Of a stretch of DNA of 6,823 nt, positions 1 to 6,823 are shown piece by piece. How positions within the stretch are numbered: the first letter of the stretch is position 1; each line of letters opens with the position of its first letter. Origin of the DNA: JARRQB01 sp965368585 (GTDB lineage: Bacteria > Pseudomonadota > Gammaproteobacteria > Chromatiales > Chromatiaceae). The notes below the pieces were generated by a model. That model saw nothing but the letters and a program-made list of their open reading frames with translations. It was not told where the DNA came from and did no database searches. Made by a program: the position numbers and the translations under genes. The stretch spans positions 1 to 6,823 of the forward strand of contig CBDUNM010000211.1 of NCBI GenBank assembly GCA_965368585.1, given 5' to 3'.

Positions 1-3000
1 GTCCGGATAGTCGCCCAACAGGTCGACCCAGATATCCTCGGGGTCGGGCAGCACGACGTCGCCCGTCCAACGCACGCCGTCGACCGTGGGCTCGAGTACG
101 CCGTCTTCCTCGAGTATGTTCAGCATATATTGCAGCAAAGCTACTTGCTCGACGGCTATGGCATGACGCCGCATCAGGGTATCGATACCGAACCCGCCAT
201 CGGCGGGCGCCAGGCGGCGCAACGCGCGTTGCGCAAAGGCGGCGCACAGCACATCGATCAGCGGCGCCACTTCTTTGGCGTACCGGGCATTCTCCGGCAA
301 GCTCTCGAGACCTGAATTGCCGTCGCCGTGCAGCGCCCAGAGCTTATCGATGACCGCTCCCACCGTTGCCGCCCGCAGTCCTCCATGGGGGGCCGGTATC
401 AAAGCGTTGCGCAGGTAATCCGTCTGTTCAATGACGTTTCGCCGCAACTGCAGGGCGCGAAAACGCACACCATCCAGTACCGCAACCAACTCGCCGGCAC
501 AGTCGAACAGGTCGAATCTCACGACCATCGACCGTGGGCTGCGCTGCACCAGAACAGCGCTTCCGTACGCTGGCGTCGCAACCGGTTTCAGCAACACCAG
601 GCGATTGACCTTGATCGGCACGAAAGCGGGGCTGCCGACATCGCTGATTTCTTCGGCCAGCAAATCGACCAGCAGTTGAAAACACCCGTCCAGAAATGCG
701 GGATGCAGGCGGTAGTCACGGCACTTGGAGGCGGTCGCCGGTTCAGTCAACGTCGCGATGACACCACTGTCGGTCAGCCACACCTTCTCGACGGTGCGGA
801 AGCCGGGGCCGTAGGACAAACCCACCTTATCGGTCAACTGGTAGTGATCGTGCGCGGTAAAATTACACGCGTAGGAAGGCGGCTCCTTGAATTGCACCAG
901 CGGGGCGACCAGTGGTTTCCCGAGCAGGCGCCCGACCACGTTGCTCAACCACGGGTCACGGCTCAAACGGTCGCGCGACTCGATTTCAAACGAACCGTCC
1001 CGTTCGTCGATACGCAAACGCACCAGCTTGGATCGCTCGTGTTCGAGCAATAGCGGCGCGCGGATCTCCAGATCCTCCAGCTCGCACGCGTCCCCGGGCT
1101 GCCATTGCGCCGCGGCCGCCAAAGCCATTTCGACAAACCCGGCGGCGGGAAACACCACCGCCTCGCCGACGACGTGATCCGCGTATTCTGGAAAGAGCTG
1201 CGTGTCCAACCGGCTTTCCCAGGCGTAGGCGTGTTCGGCCAGACGGTAACCGAGCAGCGGATGTGCCCGTTGATCGTTCAGATTGGTGCGACATTCGACC
1301 GTCGATTCGAGCCAGTAAGGCTCGTGTTGCCAGGCGTAGCGCGGAATATCGACGAACCGCCCGGGTACCGGAAACAAGCGCTGCGTCTCGATAGGTGCGC
1401 CGGCCATCAACAGTTGGTAAAAAGCACCTTTAATCCGATCCAGAGAGTCATCGTCCCGCACCATGGTGGTGAGGACCTGACCCTCGCGCGATTCGTCCCT
1501 CAAACAGTCCGCGACATAGTTGCGCAGCACCGCATGCGGCCCGATTTCGACAAACAGGTTGAATCCAGCGGCGGCCAGTTCACGGATGGCACCTTCGAAA
1601 CGCACCGGTTCGCGAATATTCGCCCACCAGTATTCGGCGTTCAGCTCTTGTCCGGAAACCCGGCCGCCCGACACCGTGGAGAACAGCGGTATTTTGTCCG
1701 GACCGGGTTCGAGGTCCGCCAGCGCGTCCTTTAACGGCTGTTCAATGGCGTCCATCGCGGGACTGTGGAATGCGTAGTCCAGGGGAAGTCTGCGATGAAA
1801 TATTTCACGATCTGTCAAGGCGTCTTCCACGGCACGCAATACTGCCGTGTCACCGGCTAAAGTGACACCGCGCGGGCTATTGACCCCAGCCACGGTGATT
1901 GACTTGCGCAAACCGATTTCAGTGAGGATCTCGAGGGTCTGCGCGGCGGCCACGCCTACCGCCGTCATACCGCCATCGCCCTTGGTCTTTTCCTGCTGGC
2001 GACTGCGCTCGAATATCACGCACACGGCCTGCTCCAGGCTCAGCGCACCGCAGGCCCAGGCAGCCGCGACTTCGCCGACGCTGTGCCCGACCACGGCGCC
2101 CGGCGCGGCACCCATGTGCAGCAGCAGTTCCGTCATGCCGACCTGCATGGCAAACAGCGTGGGCTGTGCGACTTCCGTCAGGTCGAGGCGGTCTTCGCCT
2201 TCGCTCTTCGACAACTCCTCCACGATCGAGAAGCCACTCAGCGCCTGAAACAGCGCATCCACTCGGGTGACCGCATCACGAAAAACCCGGCTTTCACGAA
2301 TCAAACGCTGGCCCATGCCCACCCACTGCGAACCGTTACCCGAGTAAACGAATACCGGACTGGATGCATCGGCCAAGGCAACGCCTTCGGCCACTTTCCG
2401 CGATGGCTCGCCTAGCGCGTACTGTTTGAGAACAGCGATCGCGCTTTGTCGGCTGTCCGCGTACACGACCGCTCGATACTCGAGCAATTCGCGCTTCAAC
2501 AACGCCGCATAGGCGAGGTCGTAGAACTTCCGCTCCGGATGGGCGTTTAAGTAGTCGCTCCATTGTTTCGCGCTGGCGCGCAACGCCGCCGGGCTTTGGG
2601 CCGAAAGGACCAGGGGTGCGCAGTCGGGCACGACGGTCGCAACAGAAGATTTCGATACCTGCTCGAAGCTCTCGAGCACCACGTGCGCGTTCGCGCCGCC
2701 GAAACCGAACGAATTCACGCCGACGACCAATTTCTTGTCTTCCGCCAAGGGCGTGTTTGCCGTCACCACGCGGATGTTCCATGCGTCGAAATCGATATTC
2801 GGATTCAGGTGCTTGACGTGGATCGTGGGCGGAATCGAGCGATGCTTCAGGCAGTACAACGCCTTGACCATGCCGGCGACCCCGGAAGCCGTCTCAAGAT
2901 GTCCCACGTTGCTCTTCACCGACCCGATCAACAGCGGTGACTGTTCCGGGCGCTCGCGACCCAGCGCCTCGCCGATCGAGTGAGCCTCGATCGGATCGCC

Positions 3001-3969
3001 CACCGCGGTACCGGTCCCGTGCGCCTCCAGATAATCAACGTCCCTCGGCGAGATCCCCGCCTGCTCGTAGACCTCGCGCAGCAACGCCGCCTGGGCGTTG
3101 GAATCCGGCACGGTGAGGCCGTTGGTCTTGCCGTCGCAGTTGACACCCGAGCCGGCAATGACCGCAAACACCTGATCACCATCGGCCAGCGCTTTTTCGA
3201 GATCCTTGAGGATGAAAATACCGCCGCCCTCGGCGCGCACATAGCCGTCTCCGGACGCATCGAACACGTTGCACACCCCCCGCGGCGACAACATGGACGC
3301 TTTCGAGAACCCGACGAAGGCAAACGGGTGCGCATGCAGGCAGATAGCGCCGGTGATCGCCTGGTCGACCTCGTTCGCGCGTATCGATTGGCAGGCCTGA
3401 TGCATAGCGACCAGCGACGAGGAACAGGCCGTATCGACGGCCATACTCGGACCACGGAGATCGTAAAAATAGGAGATGCGATTCGCCGCGATACTCCCCG
3501 TGTTGCCGGTCATGGACGACGCGTCCAAGGCGGCGAGATCGTCCGCGCGGCGATAGGAATAGTCGGACCCGGAATAGCCGATAAAGACGGCGCATTTGCT
3601 GCCCTTGAAAGTCGAAGGCTTTATGCCGCCGCTCTCGAACGCTTCCCAGGACATCTCCAGGAGCATGCGCTGCTGGGGGTCCATTTGCTCGGCTTCGCGC
3701 GGTGAAATGCCGAAAAAGGCCGCATCGAATCCGGCGATGTCGCCAACCGACCCCGCCGCAAACGTATAGCTGCACCCCGGCTCGTGCTTGTTGGGATGGA
3801 AACTGCGCGCCTGTGAAAAACGCTCCGGCGCCACCGCAGTCACCAGGTCTTCGCCCTGGGATAGCGCTTCCCAAAGATCAGCCGCTCCGACACCGGGCAG
3901 CCGATACGCAAACCCGACTACCGCAACCGGTCGATGACTACGACCGGACTTTGAACGTGCAACCGCCAT
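1..3969 (-). CDS. Type I polyketide synthase, N-terminal part (KS-AT-DH...), truncated by window edge
   Basis: The reading frame is open without interruption from the ATG at 3969 to base 1, giving 1323 residues and no stop; the rest lies outside the window. Ketosynthase (about 12-437): DPQQR (97-101), VDTACSSS with Cys182, EAHGTGT with His317, and KSNVGH with Lys352 and His357, so the elongation triad is complete. Acyltransferase (about 537-830): SGNGSQW (543-549), GHSVGE with Ser630, Arg655, and YAFHSP with His735. Phe734 in the specificity motif suggests malonyl-CoA. Dehydratase (about 902-1180): His932 in DHVVGEAVVFP, YGPGF (1053-1057), and HPAFLDGCFQ with Asp1094. Residues 1204-1323 are helical and may lead into a methyltransferase. 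There is no loading module or docking domain ahead of the KS, which fits an iterative or FAS-like enzyme. It follows capsule export genes in the same direction, which recalls RkpA (Sinorhizobium) and WcbR (Burkholderia), multidomain synthases in capsule loci. The PKS identity is certain. Assignment to that family and a role in making a capsule-linked acyl chain are inferences. The product is unknown. Confidence 0.95.
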   Translation of the reverse strand, partial: MAVARSKSGRSHRPVAVVGFAYRLPGVGAADLWEALSQGEDLVTAVAPERFSQARSFHPNKHEPGCSYTFAAGSVGDIAGFDAAFFGISPREAEQMDPQQRMLLEMSWEAFESGGIKPSTFKGSKCAVFIGYSGSDYSYRRADDLAALDASSMTGNTGSIAANRISYFYDLRGPSMAVDTACSSSLVAMHQACQSIRANEVDQAITGAICLHAHPFAFVGFSKASMLSPRGVCNVFDASGDGYVRAEGGGIFILKDLEKALADGDQVFAVIAGSGVNCDGKTNGLTVPDSNAQAALLREVYEQAGISPRDVDYLEAHGTGTAVGDPIEAHSIGEALGRERPEQSPLLIGSVKSNVGHLETASGVAGMVKALYCLKHRSIPPTIHVKHLNPNIDFDAWNIRVVTANTPLAEDKKLVVGVNSFGFGGANAHVVLESFEQVSKSSVATVVPDCAPLVLSAQSPAALRASAKQWSDYLNAHPERKFYDLAYAALLKRELLEYRAVVYADSRQSAIAVLKQYALGEPSRKVAEGVALADASSPVFVYSGNGSQWVGMGQRLIRESRVFRDAVTRVDALFQALSGFSIVEELSKSEGEDRLDLTEVAQPTLFAMQVGMTELLLHMGAAPGAVVGHSVGEVAAAWACGALSLEQAVCVIFERSRQQEKTKGDGGMTAVGVAAAQTLEILTEIGLRKSITVAGVNSPRGVTLAGDTAVLRAVEDALTDREIFHRRLPLDYAFHSPAMDAIEQPLKDALADLEPGPDKIPLFSTVSGGRVSGQELNAEYWWANIREPVRFEGAIRELAAAGFNLFVEIGPHAVLRNYVADCLRDESREGQVLTTMVRDDDSLDRIKGAFYQLLMAGAPIETQRLFPVPGRFVDIPRYAWQHEPYWLESTVECRTNLNDQRAHPLLGYRLAEHAYAWESRLDTQLFPEYADHVVGEAVVFPAAGFVEMALAAAAQWQPGDACELEDLEIRAPLLLEHERSKLVRLRIDERDGSFEIESRDRLSRDPWLSNVVGRLLGKPLVAPLVQFKEPPSYACNFTAHDHYQLTDKVGLSYGPGFRTVEKVWLTDSGVIATLTEPATASKCRDYRLHPAFLDGCFQLLVDLLAEEISDVGSPAFVPIKVNRLVLLKPVATPAYGSAVLVQRSPRSMVVRFDLFDCAGELVAVLDGVRFRALQLRRNVIEQTDYLRNALIPAPHGGLRAATVGAVIDKLWALHGDGNSGLESLPENARYAKEVAPLIDVLCAAFAQRALRRLAPADGGFGIDTLMRRHAIAVEQVALLQYMLNILEEDGVLEPTVDGVRWTGDVVLPDPEDIWVDLLGDYPD

Positions 3970-4028
3970 ACCGACCTACCTCGTTATTTTCCTTGTCGGA
4001 CACAAACTGCCGAAGGCTGCGCGCCCAA
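3970..4028 (-). other. 59-base spacer between the kpsD-like gene and the PKS, no terminator seen
   Basis: This is the only spacer between genes fully inside the window. The only hairpin-like element I see is a trivial GCC-TTC-GGC, with no run of T after it, so I see no rho-independent terminator. No convincing -35/-10 pair stands out either. The simplest reading is that the PKS is co-transcribed with the two export genes. A weak internal promoter cannot be ruled out by eye. Confidence 0.6.
3975..3982 (-). promoter_or_regulatory. Ribosome binding site that fixes the PKS start
   Basis: On the minus strand the sequence reads GAGGTAGG just before the ATG at 3969. GAGG lies nine bases from the start codon, and the second AGG lies five. 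The TAG inside this motif (3978-3976) is in frame with the PKS, three codons upstream of the ATG. The protein therefore cannot begin earlier, and the next in-frame Met (residue 96) would cut into the ketosynthase. Confidence 0.8.
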
Positions 4029-5687
4029 TCAGATACTGACCAGCACGCCGGCCGAAATGGCGACCTTATAGATGACATCGATGATGTCCTTGGCCACTTG
4101 CAGATTTTTTGACGATACCTTGGGTAGCACCATGATCTGGTCACCGGGCATCAGATCGACGCTCTTATCCAGAAATACCTGTCCGTTCTGGCGCACCACA
4201 AGCACGATTTCCGAGTTTGCGAGATCATTGTAACCACCTGATCGCTCAACGTAATTATCAACCGTCAAACGCTCGTCAAACAACAGTGCCTGGGGTAAGA
4301 GCACTTCACCGGAGACCAGAATGGTTTGCGACACCTGTGGCACGGTCACGACGTCACCGTCTTCCAGCAGCAGGTTTGCCGTCACCGCATCGTCACCGAG
4401 TACCAGCCTGCCGTTCGGCTCGACCTGTCGGGCGCGCTTGACGAACTCCGTGATCATCTGCACTTCGTTGGTGCGGATCCGCGCCTCTTCGTCGGTCGCC
4501 GACGCCGCCAGGAGATAGGTGGTTTCGAGGCGGCGCAGGCTGTCCTCCAACGACTGCTTCTGGCGCTCGGCAACGCTGACACGACGCAGCGAAATACCGC
4601 CCCGATTGGCCAGGACCGTGTCCACCGGCACCAGATCCAACATTTGGGAAAGCGAGAAATGACGCGGCAGCACGTATTGCGACGGTCCTTCGAATGCGCC
4701 TTCGACGCTGACGGTGATCACGTCACTGCGTGCGTCGCTGAAGACCTCGATGTCATCGCCGTCCCGAAAGCTGAATTCGGCAAACTCCTCCAGGCTTAAA
4801 TAGCGCGCCAGTGGTTCGCCGTCCCGCAAGCCGCGCCACCGCACATGGGAAGCGGAGGCCAGCGGTCGCGCCCAGGTCAACAAGGCGCGGCTGTCGAGCG
4901 TATTCGAAAACTCGAACGCGTAGGTATTGCGGACGTCACCGGACACGGTAACCGTTTTACCCCGTTCGCCCACCACGATGGTGTCGCCGTCCCGCAGTTG
5001 CGGTGTGGGTAGTTTGCCGTTGAGTAGAAACTGGTAGAGATCGGCTTTTGCGATAACCCGGCCGTTGCGTTTCAGGCGTATATCCCGATAGCTCCCGCGC
5101 TCAGGGTCGATACCCGTTGCACGGTCGATGAAAAACAAGATGGAATTCGACGCCACACCGGCGAACCGCCCGGGATTGTTGACGAAACCCGTGACAAAGA
5201 CCGCGACCGGCTGGGTGCCGTTGAGCGCGGTGTAGACCTGAACGTTTTCGGTGAACACGTCGCGAATCGCCGTCGTGACAGTCCTGTTCAACTGATCGTT
5301 GCGCACGCCCTCGACTGTTACGGGACCCACCTTTGGGATAAAAATGTTGCCCTGCGGATCGACCGTGAGCTGCTCGCTGACTTCAATCGCGCCCCAGATG
5401 CGCAAATCGATGACATCGCCACGCGTCACCCGATAGCTTGGATTCAGACCGTCTTCGCGTTCGCCGGAGAATCCCCCGGTGAACAGATTATGGCCAAACG
5501 GCTTAGGTGCTGCGCCGCTGAGCTTGGCGGGTTCAGGCGGTGTTTCGCCTGCGCCGGCAAGCGCCGTCGCCTGGTTGACGGTCGAAGAGATATCGCCCGC
5601 CCCGCTTACCCCCGCAAACTGCGCGCGCGATGCACTCGTGATCGCCAGTGCGGATAGTAACGTAATTCCTAGTAAGGTCTGACGCAT
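4029..5687 (-). CDS. kpsD: Capsule polysaccharide export protein, KpsD-like (OPX family, SLBB domains)
   Basis: This 552-residue protein is the outer-membrane/periplasmic exit component of capsule export. Residues 1-22 form a type I signal peptide with a Leu/Ala core and a likely cut after Ser-Arg-Ala (20-22), before Gln23. There is no lipobox Cys, unlike Wza, CtrA or BexD. The polysaccharide export domain covers about 83-155 (YRVTRGDVIDLRIWG at 85-99, then a beta-rich stretch with LTVDPQGNIFIPKVG). SLBB-like segments follow: about 160-240 (VAVFVTGFVNNPGRF), about 245-318 (VTVSGDVRNTYAFEF), about 323-355 (VSVEGAFEGPSQYVL) and about 454-522 (ILVSGEVLLPQALLF). A charged helical insert (371-424) separates the last two. 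The C-terminal segment 527-552 can form an amphipathic to hydrophobic helix, as expected for this family. The length matches E. coli KpsD (about 558). The start shares one base with the upstream stop and has GGGGA (5699-5695) seven bases before it. The partner is the KpsE-like protein encoded just upstream. Confidence 0.9.
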   Translation of the reverse strand: MRQTLLGITLLSALAITSASRAQFAGVSGAGDISSTVNQATALAGAGETPPEPAKLSGAAPKPFGHNLFTGGFSGEREDGLNPSYRVTRGDVIDLRIWGAIEVSEQLTVDPQGNIFIPKVGPVTVEGVRNDQLNRTVTTAIRDVFTENVQVYTALNGTQPVAVFVTGFVNNPGRFAGVASNSILFFIDRATGIDPERGSYRDIRLKRNGRVIAKADLYQFLLNGKLPTPQLRDGDTIVVGERGKTVTVSGDVRNTYAFEFSNTLDSRALLTWARPLASASHVRWRGLRDGEPLARYLSLEEFAEFSFRDGDDIEVFSDARSDVITVSVEGAFEGPSQYVLPRHFSLSQMLDLVPVDTVLANRGGISLRRVSVAERQKQSLEDSLRRLETTYLLAASATDEEARIRTNEVQMITEFVKRARQVEPNGRLVLGDDAVTANLLLEDGDVVTVPQVSQTILVSGEVLLPQALLFDERLTVDNYVERSGGYNDLANSEIVLVVRQNGQVFLDKSVDLMPGDQIMVLPKVSSKNLQVAKDIIDVIYKVAISAGVLVSI

Positions 5688-5699
5688 CAGTCGATCCCC
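5685..5699 (-). promoter_or_regulatory. Ribosome binding site and TGATG stop-start overlap between kpsE-like and kpsD-like genes
   Basis: On the minus strand, GGGGA (5699-5695) lies inside the end of the upstream gene, seven bases before TGATG (5689-5685). The A at 5687 is the last base of the upstream stop and the first base of the downstream start. This arrangement normally means translational coupling, and here it would keep the two export proteins in balanced supply. Confidence 0.75.
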
Positions 5700-6781
5700 A
5701 TGTGATCCTTTATCGTCGCGAATACCAACCCACCGATGATGTAAACAAGCAAGGACAGTATAAACACCGTCAGCGTGTTCCAGGCACGCCTGGGTTCCAA
5801 TGCCTCATCGGCTAACGCCGGTTTGACGAAAGTCACCAGGTAGAGTTGTTTGCGCATCGCCTCCACGCGCGCACTCTCCAGGCTTGCAAGGGTCGATGTG
5901 TAGAATTCATGTCCAATCTGCTTGTCCAGATTCAAACGTTCATACTCCTGTAACAACGAACTGAGTTTGGCCTTTTCTTCGCCCGTCAAGCGTCGATTTT
6001 CCTGCTCAATCTGGTTCTCCAGGGCGTTGATCCGGTTCTTCAGCGTCACTACCTGAGCGCTGCTTTCCTGCAAATAACCACGCAATTCAGAGAGCTCGGT
6101 GCGGGCCCCCGCGAGACGCGACTCCAGATCGGTGATAATGCCCAGCACCGCGCCGCTTTTCTCCGTGGGATCCACCGTGTTGGTCAGATTCCTGAATTGC
6201 GTCAACGCCGCGGTCGCTTTCTGTAACCGATCTTCCGCTCGTGCCAGTTCGTCGCGGGCGAACTGGACACTATCCTCGGTGATTTGATCGGACATATCGT
6301 TGACGAGCCCCTCACTTTGCATGAGTATTTCCTCGGCAATGGTCTTCGCGAGGCTTGGGGAAAACGCCTTCGTTTTCAGGGTGACGATTCCGGAACTCTC
6401 GTCGTTGAGGGTTTCGACTTTGTCCTGGTAGTACTCGAGAAACTCTTCCTCGGTCGCGTCATCCTCCAAACGCGACAGTAAGTCGACCGCCGGGTCTTGA
6501 TAGTGCGCCCGCAATGCCAGCTTGGCATCGAGATGCTCGAGCAGATCGCGAGAATTGATGTAGTCGCTGACAATAGCAACGTCTTGTGTCGCGATAGTAC
6601 TGTCAACTGCCCCGATCAGTCCCGTGAGTAGACCCGCAGGTGCCACGCTTCCGCCTTGGGAGCGAACCGTGAAGCGTGCCTCGCTGACGTAAATGTCACT
6701 GGCCAGAAACCCATAGTACAAAACAGCCAGTAGCAGCGGAACGACCACGACCCAAATGAAAGCCCCTTTGGATCGACTCAT
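5687..6781 (-). CDS. kpsE: Capsule polysaccharide export inner-membrane protein, KpsE/BexC/CtrB family
   Basis: This 364-residue protein is a polysaccharide co-polymerase-type adaptor. It sits in the inner membrane, reaches into the periplasm, and in its family links the capsule ABC transporter to the outer-membrane exit protein. A hydrophobic helix lies at about residues 8-27, followed by the family-typical segment SDIYVSEARFTVR (28-40). A long, charged, heptad-like coiled coil runs from about 165 to 310 (many Glu, Arg, Leu and Gln). A second membrane helix at about 336-356 ends with a short cytoplasmic tail. The proline-containing stretch before it (KPALADEALEPRR, 320-332) is also usual. 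E. coli KpsE is of similar length (about 380). There is no Walker motif or tyrosine-rich tail, so it is not a Wzc-type kinase. The ATG at 6781 is preceded by GAGG (6790-6787) at a 5-base spacing, and the first helix begins soon after it. Its TGA overlaps the next gene's ATG by one base. The family is secure; the exact symbol follows E. coli naming, and ctrB, bexC or wcbD would be equivalent. Confidence 0.92.
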   Translation of the reverse strand: MSRSKGAFIWVVVVPLLLAVLYYGFLASDIYVSEARFTVRSQGGSVAPAGLLTGLIGAVDSTIATQDVAIVSDYINSRDLLEHLDAKLALRAHYQDPAVDLLSRLEDDATEEEFLEYYQDKVETLNDESSGIVTLKTKAFSPSLAKTIAEEILMQSEGLVNDMSDQITEDSVQFARDELARAEDRLQKATAALTQFRNLTNTVDPTEKSGAVLGIITDLESRLAGARTELSELRGYLQESSAQVVTLKNRINALENQIEQENRRLTGEEKAKLSSLLQEYERLNLDKQIGHEFYTSTLASLESARVEAMRKQLYLVTFVKPALADEALEPRRAWNTLTVFILSLLVYIIGGLVFATIKDHMGID

Positions 6782-6823
6782 GCACGCCTCGCTCGCACAC
6801 GGATTAGACGCCCAAATCCCGCC

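Noticed and set aside
328..1053. 241-codon open frame on the plus strand
   Set aside because: It is antisense to the dehydratase region of the PKS, which reads continuously with family motifs. The plus-strand translation is rich in Gln, His and Arg and shows no domain, membrane segment or convincing start context.
1105..1734. 209-codon open frame on the plus strand
   Set aside because: It lies opposite the AT end and DH start of the PKS. There is no domain signature and no room for an independent gene.
2980..3705. 241-codon open frame on the plus strand
   Set aside because: It lies exactly opposite the ketosynthase coding frame, whose Cys-His-His motifs are complete. Its own translation is rich in Arg, Gly and Ala with no recognisable domain. 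Long antisense frames are expected in GC-rich coding DNA.
3176..3874. 232-codon open frame on the minus strand inside the PKS
   Set aside because: It is a shifted frame over the ketosynthase. The overlapping frame encodes the conserved DPQQR, TACSSS and HGTGT motifs, so the shifted frame is a shadow.
3970..4028. Rho-independent terminator between the kpsD-like gene and the PKS
   Set aside because: Only a three-base-pair GCC-TTC-GGC hairpin is visible, with no T-tract after it. That is too weak to call.
4326..4799. 157-codon open frame on the plus strand within the kpsD-like gene
   Set aside because: It is antisense to SLBB segments that are clear on the minus strand. Its composition is that of a GC-driven shadow frame.
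5687..6781. Wzc-type tyrosine autokinase for the KpsE-like protein
   Set aside because: The protein ends directly after the second membrane helix (residue 364), with no Walker A/B motifs or Tyr cluster, so it is the kinase-less KpsE/BexC type.

Overview
The window reads as one transcription unit on the minus strand, so gene order runs from high to low coordinates. It holds three coding sequences: a KpsE/BexC/CtrB-type inner-membrane capsule export protein (6781-5687), a KpsD-type outer-membrane/periplasmic capsule export protein (5687-4029), and the first 1323 residues of a large type I polyketide synthase (3969 to the left edge). The first two overlap by one base (TGATG). The PKS follows after a 59-base gap that shows no terminator. 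Almost all the DNA is coding, and I see no tRNA, rRNA, insertion sequence, CRISPR array or large repeat.

The organism is probably a Gram-negative proteobacterium. The export proteins belong to the periplasm-spanning machinery that exists only in bacteria with two membranes, and the DNA is GC-rich without being extreme. I cannot name a genus.

Right part (6823-4029): the export pair. The KpsE-like protein has two terminal membrane helices around a long coiled coil and no kinase domain. The KpsD-like protein has a cleavable signal peptide without a lipobox cysteine, a polysaccharide-export domain, and SLBB-like segments. Together they point to ABC-transporter-dependent (group 2/3-like) capsule export rather than the Wza-Wzc, Wzy-dependent route. 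The ABC transporter (KpsM/KpsT-like) would be expected outside the window, most likely upstream beyond 6823.

Left part (3969-1): the PKS. In order I see a complete ketosynthase with Cys-His-His, a malonyl-type acyltransferase, a dehydratase with its His and Asp, and a helical segment that may lead into a C-methyltransferase. The protein runs off the left edge without a stop, so its later domains (possibly methyltransferase, reductases and carrier protein) cannot be seen.

How they may work together: multidomain fatty-acid/polyketide synthases occur in known capsule loci (RkpA in the Sinorhizobium meliloti K-antigen region, WcbR in the Burkholderia pseudomallei capsule I locus). The most economical reading is that this PKS makes an acyl chain needed for the capsule, as a lipid anchor, primer or decoration, and the KpsE/KpsD pair carries the polymer out. 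The link rests on gene order and family precedent, not on anything in the sequence that shows the product. I found no sign of a wholly new system; the PKS-capsule coupling is the most interesting point.
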